64,000 nucleotides of DNA from Sciurus carolinensis (lineage: Eukaryota; Chordata; Mammalia; Rodentia; Sciuridae): NCBI RefSeq assembly GCF_902686445.1, contig NC_062228.1, positions 68,118,648-68,182,647 on the forward strand. The letters run 5' to 3'. Shown piece by piece: positions 1 through 12,961 of this stretch. Both the position numbers and the translations under genes were made by a program. Below the pieces are notes generated by a model. That model did not search any database, was not told the origin of the DNA, and saw nothing but the letters and a program-made list of their open reading frames with translations. The first letter of the stretch is position 1. The number at the start of each line of letters is the position of its first letter.

Positions 1-600
1 ACCAGAGCGCAGTGTCCTTTCCAGGGATATGGCTGCAGGGTCACTGGTAACTGCCGGGCTACTGTCTGCATGTGAAATTGAGGGCATCACAAAAAGCACA
101 TTGTGCAGAGGCCTGAGAGATGCCAATCAAGGATTTACAATAAATCAGAAACTGAGGTGGGGAAGCATTTACTCAGGGTGTACAGTGTAAATGTGCAGGT
201 TTTAGGGAAGTTTGAGAGTGATTCTGAGGTTAGAATGTGAAGATGAATCCCAGGACACCCTGTGCTGGAAACTCAGCCACATTGGAAGTCATTTGTCTTT
301 CAAATCTGCTTCCTTTTCTTTCTGAGAGACCTGAAGCAGGCCCTACTTACAGAAACAGAGATTTAGACAGATGTTATGGTGTGGACATGCACAGCAGGTC
401 ACTGGAAGGCTCACAGGCCAGGAAGGGTGTGGAGCAAAGTGGGTAGCAATCACCACACTCTCTCTAGCGCTGGTTCAGCAGGGACTCACCAGGTCCCTTC
501 TCTTCTGCCCAGGTTTCATGCTGAGGCTCAGACCCTGGGAAACAGATTTGAGTTCCTGGCAGTTGGAGGTAGATGTGAGGAACAGTCAGGAGAGAAGACA
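1..600. other. no gene recognised
   Basis: Mixed-composition sequence upstream of the proline-codon-rich repeat. Short open frames occur on both strands, but none has a recognisable domain, a good start context or a splice architecture I can support. Confidence 0.4.
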
Positions 601-602
601 TG

Positions 603-840
603 CTTTATATGGAGGCAACTCCAGCCCCAGCCCCAACTTCAGGCCAGCCCCAGAACCACCATCAATACCCACCCCAGCTCGATCCACAGACCAGCCCTGG
701 TGCCAGCCCAACCACAGTCCAGCCCAGTCCCAGGCCCAATTCTGCCCCAGTTCAAGTCCAGCACCATCCTGTTCCAGCCGCAGCCCAGCCCTAGCTCCAC
801 CTTCAGCCCCAGTCCCGTCCCATCCAATACTTCTGGCCAC
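603..840. repeat. CCAGCC-rich low-complexity minisatellite
   Basis: This stretch is built from imperfect repeats of short motifs such as CCAGCC, CCAGTC and CCCAGC. It therefore translates as Pro/Ser/Ala/Gln-rich peptide in several plus-strand frames and as Leu/Gly/Trp-rich peptide on the minus strand. The overlapping open frames here are best explained by the composition bias and not by a gene. No flanking domain supports coding. Confidence 0.65.
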
Positions 841-1556
841 CAGATACTCCCTTCCCTGGAGGCCATAATTTGATTCATGTCTGAACTCATGCTGGCCCCT
901 GTCGTGAGCCCACAACCCTCTGCTGCTGCTCCACTCCACACCCAGCCTCACCTGAACCCGTGTTCCCCAGGACTAGTTCTGATGTCCCCCAGCACTTCCT
1001 GTCTGACCACTTTCTCCCCTTCAATTCTGACCATTGTTAGCTCACAGTTGTCCTAAATATGCAGTCTCTCATCTGACAGTAAATCCCCTGCAGTATCCAA
1101 TGCTGTCAGGTCTTCAGAATTCCTAGGCCACTCTGTTCCTTCCACATCATCTCCAGTCTCACTTCTTCCTGTTTCCTTTGGGTCCTGGCAGTCTGTCCCA
1201 CCTCTTGGTCATTGATCTAGTTGCAGGCCCATTCTGGTTAACCTGTGACTACAGAGGAGACCTTTGGTGGACACCCCAGCCCATGGAAGCTCACCACAAC
1301 TGCTACCATCCATGTAGCCCCAAAACTTGGATCTCTAGCACTGTGATGTCCATTCTCCAAGAAGAACATGGAGAGCAATTGCATCAGCATCTGCATTATG
1401 ACTCAGGCACTGCCAGGATCCCAGACTCCTTCACAACCAGTGATGGATGGGACCTTCTGCAATGGGCACATGTCCTGAGGAGCTCTTGCTGGGAATATGA
1501 CACCATCCAGCAACCAGAAGAAACAGGAAATCGAAGGAGGTCAGGAAGCATAACCC

Positions 1557-2498
1557 TTAGAGCTCTCTGACTGTGCCTGGACAGCTTGTCAGCTGACAGC
1601 AGCATCCAGAGTAGAGCCTGGAAACTGAGGTGTAGTGACTAAGGAGCAGAAAGGGACAGAAGGCTGGGAAACATGCAGCCATTGCCACAGTGGTGTGGAG
1701 TAACCACCTCATGGCTCCATTCAGGAGTGCCATGTATGTGCTCAAGATGGCGGAGGTCGAGTACGAGACAACAAAGCTGCTCACCAGGGCGAGGATGCTG
1801 TGTGTGGCCCTGCTCTCAGGAGCAAACCTGGAAGGCAAAGACCTGTGGATTTGCTGGACCCTCTTCTTGTGCCTGGAGAGGAGAACCACCATGGACCCAC
1901 TGGCCCACATGATGAGTCCCAAACAAAGGATATCAGTAGAGGCCAACAGGGCTGAATATAATGTAGCAAATTGTCTCCTGGGACTTCTGACAGCACAACA
2001 GCCAAAATCCCTCATCCCAGTGAGATTTCTCCCACCCCTTATGTCCATCAAGTTGATGGGAATGAGGACATTCACCAGCATGTACAGGACCCAGCACAGG
2101 CACAGGGAGGGTCGAATGAACTTGGGGGCTCTGACCTTGAGATGTGCCCACATGGAGTTACTGGTGCTGATGGTGATAGCCTGAAAGGTACTCAAGAGGC
2201 ATGTGGAGACAAGCAATACACCCCTGGGCACTCTGTGGAAATAGAAGACAAGTTTACAAGCGACATCATCTAGGGAATGATCCAGGTCGAAGGCCGCCAT
2301 TGTCTGAGGGACTCCTTTACAGAGGAGAGTCATGAAGTTGGCCCAGGCCAGGTTCCTGAGAATCAGATCTGTGGGCTTCACCCTGTTCCCAGTGAGGTCA
2401 CTGAGCACAGCACAGCAAAGGAAGGTAGAGTTGCCCAGGATGCCCACTGCAGTCTGGGACAAGAAAATGAGTCCAACAGCCAAGTCTCTAGAAGCCAA
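1557..2498 (-). pseudogene. vomeronasal type-1 receptor (V1R), start codon lost
   Basis: The frame encodes 313 residues with the layout of a V1R pheromone receptor, a seven-helix G-protein-coupled receptor of vomeronasal sensory neurons. Family landmarks are present: an N-terminal helix of the type LAVGLIFLSQTAVGILGN, the GVPQTMAAF and CKLVFYFHRV segments around helix 3, TCLLSTFQAITIS, LCLGLIMWASGSMV, and RATHSILALVSSFVVSY near helix 6. Length and single-exon form match the family, and it most resembles the VN1R4-like group. There is no internal stop or frameshift. The codon where the family has its initiator ATG is TTG (2496-2498), an in-frame TGA lies two codons upstream, and the next in-frame ATG is about 55 codons in, after helix 1. 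It is therefore probably a recent pseudogene. An upstream coding exon or non-AUG start is possible but unsupported. Confidence 0.75.
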
Positions 2499-5400
2499 CT
2501 GTCACATTCCTGGGGAGTATTCCCCACTGCCAGGGTCAGAGGTCCCCTGACACACTCACAGGGTGGTTTTCCTGGCAGTGTGTGCACCACTGTTCTCCCC
2601 AACATCCACAGCCTCCCAGTAACCATACGACCTGTCTTTCACAGGAGCTGCCTGGTCCAGTGTGCCCTGCTGTGTGGATACAGCTGGCTTAGAGGGCACC
2701 CTGGCAAAAGCCCCATCTGCCGCTCTTACCAGGGGCTGACAACTCCCCCACTGCTGCTGGGACAGCCCCTGATTTGAAACTCATGGCAGCCCTGAATGAG
2801 AGTCCCATCTGGTGAGACCTCCTTCAGGTGAACGTCCCTGTGTCCACAGATGCTGAAGATTTTCCATTCCTAGCACTACACTGTCCAGAGGCCAGGACTT
2901 TGCAGATTCCAGGCTGTCCAACTCAAGGAGCACAGTTACCCTGCGCACATGAGGGCGGTTGACAGTCCCCTCTGCACACCCTTGTCGCAGTTGGCATATG
3001 GCAACATGTCCCTCTTACATTTTCCTCTGAAGTCTATCTTCTCTTGTGCTCTCCTGCTGATTAATTTCCCATTAACCCAACTTAAAGTCATATAGGCCTA
3101 TATTATGAGTGCACAAAATGTGAATAGCATCTAAAAACACAAGAAAAGAGCACACTTACCTTAATATTGAAATACTGGATGATCTAGTTGCTCCGTGTTA
3201 GGATGGTATTAGAAGACCCTTAACCAATTCGTCATGAAATAAAGTATAATTATTAATATCTAGAAAATAGTCAACAATATTGCATCTGTCTGAACATGCC
3301 AGGCACGGAGTGGAGCTCATGTGAATCCTTGTAAGTAGCATGCTTCATATGCAGGTAATGTAATCTCTGCTGTACTACTGTTTGCTAACTGACAGGTCAA
3401 CAAAGGAAGGGACAATTCTGTCAGATACCCAGTCTCCAGGTGAGCCCAGAGGGACCTGGGGGAAATGGGCTTTCTCTTCTGTGCAAATGCAGCAGCAGGG
3501 ATGTGGGTGAATTCTGGGAGACATTAGAGAGACCCCATTAGGGCCTCCTTAATTGGAACTACAGGTATCTGATCCTTCTGTGTTTGATGCACATAACTAT
3601 GAGAAACACCTCCTATTACTCCTGCTGTCTAAGAAATAAAAAGAGACTCTCACTAGCCACTGGTGCATCGAGTAGAGACAGAAACTATCACCTCCTTCTG
3701 AACCCAGAGTCACAGTGTGAATATGCACATCATGAGAATGTCCCTCAGCCCTGTAGATATTGCCCTCGAGATTCCATACATTATGGGATAAGTGACAGCT
3801 TCCCACTGAGCAGCCTGAGTTTGCCATGGGAGGGAAGATTGGAAAGCTGGCGAATTCTGAGATGGTCAGGGCCTTGCTGGGCGGGAACCACAGTCAGCTG
3901 TGGGGAAGAGCCCAGGAAGGGGACTCAGGCAGTCTCTCACCACAGGTGCCCTCCAGCCTGCCCCAGCCTCAAGAAGGGTCCTCCCACTGTGTGCACTCAG
4001 CCCATGCTGCTCCTGGTCCCTGGAAGGGAGTAGACCCCTGAAGACTGCAACCTGGCCCAGATGGTGGGACACAATCCTGCCCTCTGCACTCTGTGGATGT
4101 GCAAGAAAGGAACTCACCTGTACAGACAGTTCCCCTGTGTGGTGCTGGTTCCCAGGCAGTGCATGGTCAGAGGACAGAGGGCTGGCCCACAGGTCAGAAG
4201 GAGGCACAACCTGAGGGGAAGTCTTGATATCCTTCCACCTCACCCCCCAAGAGAGCAGACTGAGCCTGCTCAGGATCTGGGCTAACAGGATCTGCTCAGT
4301 GAGTTGAGGTCATCCCTGAAAAGCACTTGCTCCTGTCAGCTAGAAGGACAGACTTGTAGCTGAGTCTGAGCCTCCCCAGAGGCCAGGCTGGAAGTGTGGA
4401 GTGCTTCCCTCTCATGGGAAGTGTGGCCGAGTGGAGCCCAGGGACAGGCATGGGAGCCCTGGGGTTCTGAGGAGAGGGGCTGAGAGCAGAAGGCAGCTGC
4501 TGCACTGCCATCCTGAGAATCCCCAAGGTTCAGCTGAGGATCTTTCCACACTTCCTGACAGATGCACATGCTGGGAAGGAAGGGGAGGGAAGGGAGGCAG
4601 CCATTCCGTGGTATCCTGCAGAACCCACCCCTGCCTTGAGCAGAGGGTCTGAAAGTGACCACGGCTGCCTTGTCCAGGGCATGTGGGATGAGGTGGACTG
4701 GAACTGCAGAGTGGGGAGAGGAGTGAGGGAGCCAGCCAGTCAGATCTACAGCAGGGCTGGGGTGGACAGCCTGCTCACTCAGGGTCCTCCCTCCCTCTGC
4801 CTTTGAGCACTGCTGAGTGGTGGGTTTCTACACAGGCTGACTCCCTCTGAGGCCCCTAGGGAACACAGGCAGTCTGGTCTCAGGCCTCCTGAGTCCTAAC
4901 AGACCTGCCTTTAGTGCCTCAAGTGACTTCACCTTTGTGTGCCTCAGTCTCCCCTGCAGCAGCACTGGGGAGTGACCCCAGTGTGGGAGCCGAGGGTCCA
5001 CTCCTGGCACAGAGCAAGTTCTCTGAACATGCAGCGACTTTCAGCTGGGAGAAGAGTGCAGGTCCAGAGCATGCTGAGCTAGACTGTGTGAACGAGTCCC
5101 CCATCTTCCATGGTGCAGTGAGCTGGAGCTCATTACTTACCCTTGTGTGTCCCAGGCATCCTCGGCAAAACAAGAAACAGTACAAGTGGCATAGAGAGAC
5201 ACTCAGACCCAGTACCCACAGCACTTAGGTTGACCCTGCCCATGGTATGTGCCTGCCCCTGAGGGACCACCATCTATGAGGACAGACAACAAGTACATTC
5301 CTGAGAAAGAGCCACCCCCATGCACACTGGCACCACCCTCCATCCTGCCTGGATGTGTCCTGCCATCACGATACAGTAACATCAGTGTGGGAAGGAGCTA

Positions 5401-7150
5401 TTATTTCATTGAAGATCAGCTTTTGGAAGGAGTGTCCTCCTCCTGGGATTTCAAGAGGATTCTGTGGATGAACAGTCTTGCACGAAGGGTGGAAAGTGGA
5501 AGCCAGCAGCAGGAGCATCGTGGCCTGGACTGAGAAGTGCCCTGGCACGTGTCACACTGTCTGGGGCCTGGCCTTCCTCCCAGCCAGCCCTCTGCACAGG
5601 AGCCTCATCTGCAAACTTCTCACAGCTGTGGGAGGGCAAGGAGGTGACACTGTCCTGCTCCCAATACCAAGGTCTTGGTCAGCTGGGATCTCCATCTCAG
5701 GCAGCTGGCTGTGTGTGTTCACCCTGCAGTGGAAAGGCTTACGATTCCACTGAAGGACCCCAGTCTCCGTGGCAGCAAGTGTAGGCATGGGACGGGCACA
5801 TGCTCCCCTGGGTGGCTCCAGACTCACAGCTCAGCTAGTGAGCACTCACCTGCTCCCAGATCCGGGCCTCCCTGTCATACCTTGCCTGACACCCATCCTG
5901 GAGGGAGAGCACCTTGCTTCCCTCTCTCCACAAGGATCCACTGCATCAAGGAGGAAAGTCCTCTCTAACCCTGTGAGCAGGCTCGCCTGCCCCTTCACTC
6001 TCTCCAAGTAACTCAGTGCTTGAGGTAAAGAGAGCACAGCACTCAGCATAACCAGGACTCTGGGTCCCACTGAGGCTGAGGCTGTGGCCTCTTAGGTTCA
6101 CTCCACATGGGTCGAGCGACCTGCCCAACCTTTCAAATCATTTCATGATTCATCTGTGAAACAACTGGACTCCTTCCTTCACTCAGTTGGCCTCACAGAT
6201 CCATCTGTCATCTGATATCCTCCTGTGACTCCCTTATTTCCTTTTATTTCAAGAGCTGCTGTGTACACTGGGAAATATGCAGGTCTACAATTCTCTGCTT
6301 CTCACCTCTTCTCTGCAGAGGCCACTGCACCAGGAATGGACCTCCCAGGTCGTCCTGCAGCAGGCAGTATCCACTGGCCATCTGGCTGGGCCCTCACCCC
6401 TACCCTTGGTGAGACTCGCTGCCCCAGGGGCCTCAGAGCCAAGGAATAACTGCCTGGAGGCCTGCTCTCACCCTCTCCCTTACCCACCACAGCCAGGGTC
6501 TTATTTTTCCAAGTCAGTTGATTTTTTCCCCAAATTCTTGATTCCAGCCTCACTTTTCAGTTTTAACTACATAATTTATTTACTGCAATGCAAAAACTTG
6601 AAATCTGTTTGCAAAATAATAGTTAATTAGAAGCACTCTCATATAAAAGCTAGGGAAAAAAATATAAGGTTCTTACAATCCATTTCACATCATTTAAATG
6701 TGAATGTCAAAACTCCAAATGATAAGACTATAGCATACATCTACAATGCTCACTACACAGAGGTCTAATATAGTGAAGTATTGGGTGCAAAAAGAACTCT
6801 AAAACATTTATTTCATTTAGTGTTTTTATAGAGAAGAAGGCAGAATCTAAAATATGTATTATGTGACCAATAATAAAAAAATAGGATAATTATAAAAAAT
6901 TTTATATTTTGTGTTAGAAAAATGCCATTTAATATTTGGTTTATATTTTTATACAGATAGTGAAAGGAAGTGGAGAGGATGGAGCCAAGCAGATGTTGTC
7001 TCACACAGAGACAAGCCTTGTGCATGTGCATGTGTGTGTTTTCTTCCTAGAATGTTTGCTGACACACCAGGCTGGGATGTCTGTCTTTTCCCAAACTGGT
7101 ACTTAAATGAGACAGCTCCTCTGTTGACATATTTTATATATGAAATACAT
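2499..7150. other. intergenic, no gene recognised
   Basis: About 4.6 kb holding many short overlapping open frames on both strands with no recognisable domain. The 3.9-6.5 kb part is GC-richer and opens frames by composition. The 6.5-7.1 kb part is AT-rich. I found no convincing RNA gene, promoter or conserved exon by eye. Confidence 0.35.
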
Positions 7151-7154
7151 CAAT

Positions 7155-7865
7155 TCAGTTTGTAAGCTCATGGCCACAAATGATGGAGGCAGGAGATGGA
7201 AGCAAATCTCAGATCAGGAAACTTCCTTTATTCTGCAGCAAAGTCCAAAGATCAGGCATGGGAGGGCTCATTTTCTGGGAATGGAGATGCCACCCCCAGG
7301 TTACAGAAGGAGTGTGGGTTTCTATAGTTTCAGTGCAGATTGAGGATATCTAGTTTGGAACCTTGGGGGCTGGTTGTGCAGGTTAGAACTGTAGCTAAGG
7401 AAGGTAGTTGTAAAAAGGTTGAGACAGTCCAGATCCTGAATGACGAGTACTCGAATCTTGCCCACTGTTTTTCTTTCTCTGGGATCCACTGTTTCTCAGA
7501 GTTTCAATATTTTCTGTGCCTCCATTTAATTTTTTGATGGGAGAAAGTCAAAGTTCAGGAACCAGCCTTCAGTATTGGCCTCCTTTCTTCTAGATGCACT
7601 GGGGTTGAGAAGGGGTAAATGTTTGCTTTTGGTGGAGATGCTAGGGATCAGCCTGGGAAAGGATGAAAGTTTGCTTTATCCCTGCAGGACCCATTGTTAT
7701 TTGGAAAGGATTCACTGGGAGAAGTTTAGTGTTTGGTCAACTTCACCTTCCTCCTCCTGAGCCACACCATCCCTATGTTTTTCTCTGGGGCCTGTCTTGC
7801 AGGAATATTATCTTCCATAATCATTCAGGGTTGTATTAGAATTTTTTGGTATCCTTCATTTTACA
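7155..7865 (-). mobile_element. LTR-like element, probably solo, minus strand
   Basis: Read on the minus strand, the block ends near a polyadenylation-type AATAAA (complement at about 7220-7235), as the R region of an LTR would. A long part (about 7365-7835) is homologous to 26295-26620. Shared stretches include CACTGTTTCYCAGAGTTTCA and TTTACTGTGCCTCCATTTA-like sequence, and both copies share a CCTCCTCCTGAG segment. Termini and target duplication could not be fixed, so the boundaries are approximate. It could also be an internal ERV fragment. Confidence 0.45.
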
Positions 7866-8264
7866 ATATATTTTTTATGGACTCAGATCTGTCAAAATTA
7901 TCTTCTAGGCAAATGGACTCAAAAGACATGAGCTGAAATTTTCTCAAGTATGGGAACAGTCCTCATCAGCTCATCAGTTGGCCAGAAAGACAGTCTGTGC
8001 TGGAAGTGGGACCAGTGTTTATACCTTCACCTATGTAATGAGTCCTTAGAATTGTTTTTCCTGAAACACTCTAAGGTTATCCAATGTCACATTATTCTTT
8101 TTGTACTTTCATGACAGACATGAGTTTTTGACGTAAGTGATGTGTTTCATTCTTGTATGAAACTGTCTCACCTGTGGTGCCAAGAACCCATTCTGACTGG
8201 CCCCAGCATCCTTCACCAGCCCCCAGGCTACCTGTGCCCCTCGGCCAAGTCCTGCAGTGTTTTT

Positions 8265-8700
8265 CTACAAGACGGGTCAGTTCACTCTGCACAATGTCCC
8301 CAAGGTCCATCCATGTTGCAGTGTACTGCAGAATGGCAATCCTTGTTAAGCTGAAATGACGTTCCTCTGTGTGAGATTCTATCCACTCACCACTCAGCCG
8401 ACACCAGGTGCTCCCTCCTCTCGGCTGTGGTTCTGCTCTGAACAGGTGTGTGTGTCTCTTGGAGGTCCTACCTTTGTTGGTCCCAGTGGTGTCCAGACAT
8501 GTGATGTCATGTGTTGGTTCCATCTTGGTTTTGGAGGAGCTGCCACACTGCTTTCCACAGAGGCCGCACCAGCAACCTTCCTCACTGGCACTCTCATTTT
8601 TTTTTTGTTTGGTTATTTGTTTTCTCCAATAGTGACCATCCCTATATGCACAGGGTGGTCTCCACTAGTTTTTTATGTGAGAACATACATATCAGATTAA
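8265..8700 (-). mobile_element. old L1 3'-end fragment
   Basis: The sequence reads like the complement of an ancient L1 3' region. It contains CCATCCATGTTGCAGTGTAC, then a segment resembling the end of ORF2 (CCACACTGCTTTCCACAGAG followed by a CACCAGCAACCTT-like stretch), and it parallels 18480-18560 of the younger L1. It is heavily diverged and has no open frame. Confidence 0.45.
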
Positions 8701-11380
8701 GAATAGAGGAAATTTTCTAAGAAAGAGATTTCACATTTTCCCTTTTATTTCTGATCTTTCTGACTCCACTTACAATCCATCCCTCAGGCATTGGTCTGAT
8801 GTGATAGTTTCAACCAACTCAGGCTGGGTGATGGGGTGATCAACCTTCCACTCTGAAAGGAGTCAGTTCCGTGTCAGGAGTTAGCTTCCATCTTTCCTTT
8901 GGGACACATTTTTTCATCTGGCTCTGTTTTCTCGTCCCTGTTTATTCTCAGGGTTCAAGCACCCGTTATTTTCCATAAGTTATTTGATTATTCATTTTCC
9001 CTAAAATTAACTTGAGGACACCCATGACCCTGCCTGCTGTTGGTTTGCATTCCACTGCTCAGTACTAAGTGCTACCTCACACTATTTTGCTGTTAATTTG
9101 GAAGTTTTCACAGTAAAATATAAAACAGTCAATTGCAGTGATTTTCATTCTTCAGTGGGAAAGACTCTGGATAGAGATACTTCATATAAACACAAAAACT
9201 CTTTCCATTTCTCATTAAGAGTGTAAAGGTGTCCTGACACCAAGAGTTTTGAGAATCTCTCTGGCATAGAAAAATATTTTCCTTTGTGAATAAGAACACA
9301 TGTGCAAAAACGTTGAAGGAAAAACAACGATGCTTAGACAGTAGCATTATTTTAACTCCCTCAGACCAGAAGCAACCAGAAACTCCACAACAGGAGAATG
9401 GTCTGCAACATATTACAGAATTCTGGCAACTATAGAAACAAGGAAGACAGAGACAGGGAACCACTGGGTGATTCTCAAAGTCATTTACTGTGCCAAAGCC
9501 TAAGTGCAGCACACAAGATAGTATCCTACTGACATAAAACAGGAAATCTTAAATCTCTATAGACTGGGGATTTAACTCTATACTGGCGATTTATATACTG
9601 TAAATAAAACTAAATTCTCAGTAAATTCTCCATTAGCAAGAGAGAATAGTAGGGTCTCTTTTGTGCCCCTTGGGATCACTTGAGATGCAGATGGTGCTGA
9701 GCACCATCTCTCTAGCCACCACGAGAAATAGAAACAAATGCTTTCTTTATTTTCTAGGAAGTATTTGAGTCCAAAAACTGCCAGTGTGCGGGATGCTTGC
9801 TGCTGTGTATGAGTAAACACTCTACCTAGAGAGGATTCCTGTACATCCATAAACCCACCTTACTTTGCATTCCTTTCAATGTAAATCAAGTCAGTACACT
9901 CTCTGAAATAATTTGACACATCATAGAAATTGTCTGTTCTTATAGTTATTTTTATATGAAACTCTGACACGTTAAGTGCACAGGATTCAAGTGAGCCTGA
10001 AAATGAGACAAGCATGCCCTCCTATGTGTCCCCACCAGAATGAACGGAGCACTGGCATTGCTTAGAACCCCTCTTTCCTTGGCCATCAGTCTCCTCCCAG
10101 TTCCAGAAGACATGATGGATTTTTCCAAAATAGACTAGATTTTCCATCATGGAACTTTACATCAAAGGATGGAGTGGACTCTCTTAGGTGAGGATCCCTT
10201 CTTTCAGCAGAGAGCGCTGGAGGTCGACCACACTGATGGATGTTCTCTTGCTGTAGAGTAATGACTCTGAAGTTGTGGTGACTGCTTTGCATCAAACTGG
10301 TGCTCAGGTCCTGTGGGCACCACCCTCGTGAGTGAGATCATTTCCTCAAAAATTTTTGCTCCTACGGACACAAGGAACTCTCTTCTTTGAAGCAGAGAAC
10401 ATGTCAACAACACACTGAATTGCTGAGGCCTTGTTCTTGGACCTCCTGGTCTGAACACCTGAGAGCAATGTCCATGGTTTATAAATTACTCAAGCTAAGG
10501 TATTTTGTTATAGCACCCGAATGGACTCAGATGGGGGTCTACAGACACATTATTTCCCGTGATGTTCTTACTGACCTAGAAGAGTACTTTGAAAATTCGG
10601 CCCCACCCTCTGTCTCTGAAGGACCCATTTTGTCACATCAGGTGTCCCAACAGGTGTGATCTTCTGAGCTCCAACACTGGGTTCTCTGGCTCATCCTCCT
10701 GAGTTTGGGCTCTTGTGCCCTGTCATCTGCAGGTTATAGGGTGCGTCTAATTGCTGATAGAACGATATCTCCTATTTTTCTTCATTTACAAGTGTCTTAT
10801 TCTCTCTCTGGTATTTCTTAATGAATTCTAGAAAGCAAGTTGTCAACTTGGAATTGAAAATATTAAAAGAAAACTTAAGACAAGGTAAACTAATGTAATT
10901 TCATTGAGTAAAGAAAACATTCAAATTGCATAGTGCTCCGGACCAGAACAGATTCAGGAAGATGTCTGCTTGCCACGTCGTCTGGAAAGCATTAGTGGAC
11001 AGAAAAGGGGAAACCATGCACCAAAATCGAAGTGCGGCAGAGGAAGCCAGGAGGCTGCAGATTGCTGAGGCCTCATTCCAACTCCATGACCTAGTTGACT
11101 CTGTTATGTTACGAGGACAAATCCTTAAGCTGACTTTCAGTTTGCTGAGCATAATTTAGGGGACAATTCTTTATGCAAAAACCCCACTGAGTGAGAATGG
11201 AGGGTCTCGTGGGCCACTTCTATTTTGATTAATAATTTCTATATAAACCAACAATGAAACATGCTTTTGACTTCTTCTCTGAATCACTTTGTGTTCCCAA
11301 ATTCCCAATCATGCAAGAGTATCTAGTTTTGTCCTATATGGTCACTGATGGGAGGGTAGGAGCTTCCATGTAGGAAACTC
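8701..11380. other. intergenic, no gene recognised
   Basis: About 2.7 kb of mostly AT-rich sequence with short open frames only. None shows a recognisable domain or repeat. The plus-strand frame at 10926-11159 and the minus-strand frame at 9129-9512 have no family I can name and are likely chance. Confidence 0.35.
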
Positions 11381-11384
11381 CAGA

Positions 11385-11575
11385 CTGTGCCCTCTAGGGG
11401 AGGGGCCTCTGAGGATGGGACCTCAGAGTAAGGACCTCTAGGGGAGGGACATCATGGGGAGGGGAATCTAGGTAGGGACCTCTGGGTTCTGCCCCATAGC
11501 GGAGGAAATTATAGGGGAGTGTGTTCTAGGGAAGGGACCTTAGAAAGAGGACCTGTAAGGGAGGGTCTTCACTAG
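11385..11575. repeat. degenerate G-rich short tandem repeat
   Basis: The motif CTAGGGGAGGGACCTC and variants (GGGGAGGGGCCTCTGAG, TAGGGAAGGGACCTTAG, TAAGGGAGGGTC) recurs irregularly at about 20-40 bp spacing over roughly 190 bp. The units are too diverged for one exact period. No gene is associated. Confidence 0.5.
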
Positions 11576-12490
11576 TAATCTTGGGTGACCATACGAGTGT
11601 GGCCTGTACGTGAGGGGACTCATGGAGCTGAGCCCTGAATGGGGCACATTTTGCACCTTGCCCTCCTGATGATTCTGGGAAATACTTGGTGCCTGGAATC
11701 TCTCAGGAGGCCTATTTTGGAAGATACCATGAGCCAGAAGGGAAGTGACTGCTGCCACATCATGGGAAGAACTCCAGCCACAATCAGTAGTATGTGAGAT
11801 GCTGTCCAGCAAGGAGCCAGCTATGAACCAAGACTGGTGTTAGTAAGCCTTTGGCTCTGTGCACCCCTGCATGGATCTTTAGGGGTTTCATCCTCAATGA
11901 GCAAGGAGGCCACGCCCAGACTAAGGTTGGGAAGATCCACCTCCTAGGGCATAGACCTGTCAGGTGCCCCAAGCTCCGGTGTTTACCACTCTATCCCCAA
12001 GGCATCATGTTCAGAGGTGGGACTTGGGGAAATGCTGGCTCATGAGGAATCTGACTGCAACCTGGGTGAATAATCTGCCAGGTGCAAGGACACTTTGCGA
12101 GGATAAAACTAGGCAGCAGGCATAACTGGAAGAGGTAGGTCACAATGGGAGGGCAATCCCTGGAAAGGTATACCTTGTCCCCAGCCCCCTTGCTTCTCTC
12201 CTCTGATTTCCAGGCTGCCCTGAGGTGAGAAGAGTTCCTCCACCACACCCTTGTGCCATGGTCCTCTGCCTCACTTTCAAACCAATGGAGACAACTGACC
12301 ACGCACTGAGACCACTGCAGACAAGGGGCAAAATAAGAATCCCCTCCTTTCAGTTGTTTTTCTCAGATATTTGTCACAGCAAAAAAAAAAAAATTAACAT
12401 AATCTCACCAATCTACCCATTTAGAATGTGGGAAAACAGACTACCAAAAGGAAAACAAACAGAGGCTATTTCTACAGAGCTTGTCAGGTG

Positions 12491-12600
12491 TTATGGTTTG
12501 GATGTGAGGTGTCCCCCAAAAGCTTATGTGAGAGAGAGTGCAAGAAGGTTTAGGGGAGAAGTGATTGGGTTTGAGAGCCTTAACCTAATCAGTGAGCTAA
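12491..12600 (+). mobile_element. interspersed repeat, left part, split by ERV1
   Basis: Begins TTATGGTTTGGATGTGAGGT and runs to AATCAGTGAGCTAA, a sequence I recognise as a dispersed repeat common in squirrel-type genomes. It stops at 12600, exactly where the retroviral LTR begins, and resumes after the 3' LTR at 17730 with CTGATCCCTGATAGGGATTA. Joining the flanks restores an uninterrupted element. I do not have a reliable family name for it. Confidence 0.6.
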
Positions 12601-12941
12601 TGGTTAGGGCAGTGTGAGGAGGCTGGATGGGGGTGGGGCATCAGGCAGCCTACGTGCCAAAGAATGACCAATCAGACACCGACAGATAAACCCTAGTGGC
12701 ATCTCACAACCACCCATCAATCAACAGAGTCCCAAGGTAACCCCAGGGGGACACTAAACCCTCAAGCCTTCAACACATATCCTAGATGACAAAATGCTGT
12801 GCCATCAGGGCTGGGTCCCAACTTCCCCAGCCCTTCACTCTGGAAGGCTGGTGAATCTCACCTGAGAGTTGATCTCAATAAAGCTTTGTTCAACTGCTTT
12901 TGGTCTGACTCCTTCTGTGGCTACCCATATCTGATCTTATA
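12601..12941 (+). repeat. ERV1 5' LTR
   Basis: Starts TGGTTAGGGC and ends CTGATCTTATA, where the 3' copy ends ACCTCACA. It contains a CCAAT-type box (GACCAATCAGA near 12667) and AATAAA within CTCAATAAAGCTTTGTTCA (about 12875-12893), the usual polyadenylation signal before the R/U5 boundary. It aligns along its length with 17388-17729. Confidence 0.88.
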
Positions 12942-12943
12942 TT

Positions 12944-12961
12944 TGGTTCTGAAATCTGGAA
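12944..12961 (+). other. primer-binding site, tRNA-Phe-like
   Basis: TGGTTCTGAAATCTGGAA lies 2 bp after the 5' LTR. It matches the complement of the mammalian tRNA-Phe 3' end at about 13 of 18 positions, better than other tRNAs I compared. The related provirus ERV2 has a closer match (15 of 18), which supports the assignment. Confidence 0.6.

Noticed and set aside
586..951. Minus-strand frame of 121 codons over the proline-codon-rich repeat
   Set aside because: The frame begins at GTG, and its openness follows from the CCAGCC-type repeat. No domain.
1690..2184. Plus-strand frame of 164 codons inside the V1R region
   Set aside because: Shadow of the receptor frame on the opposite strand.
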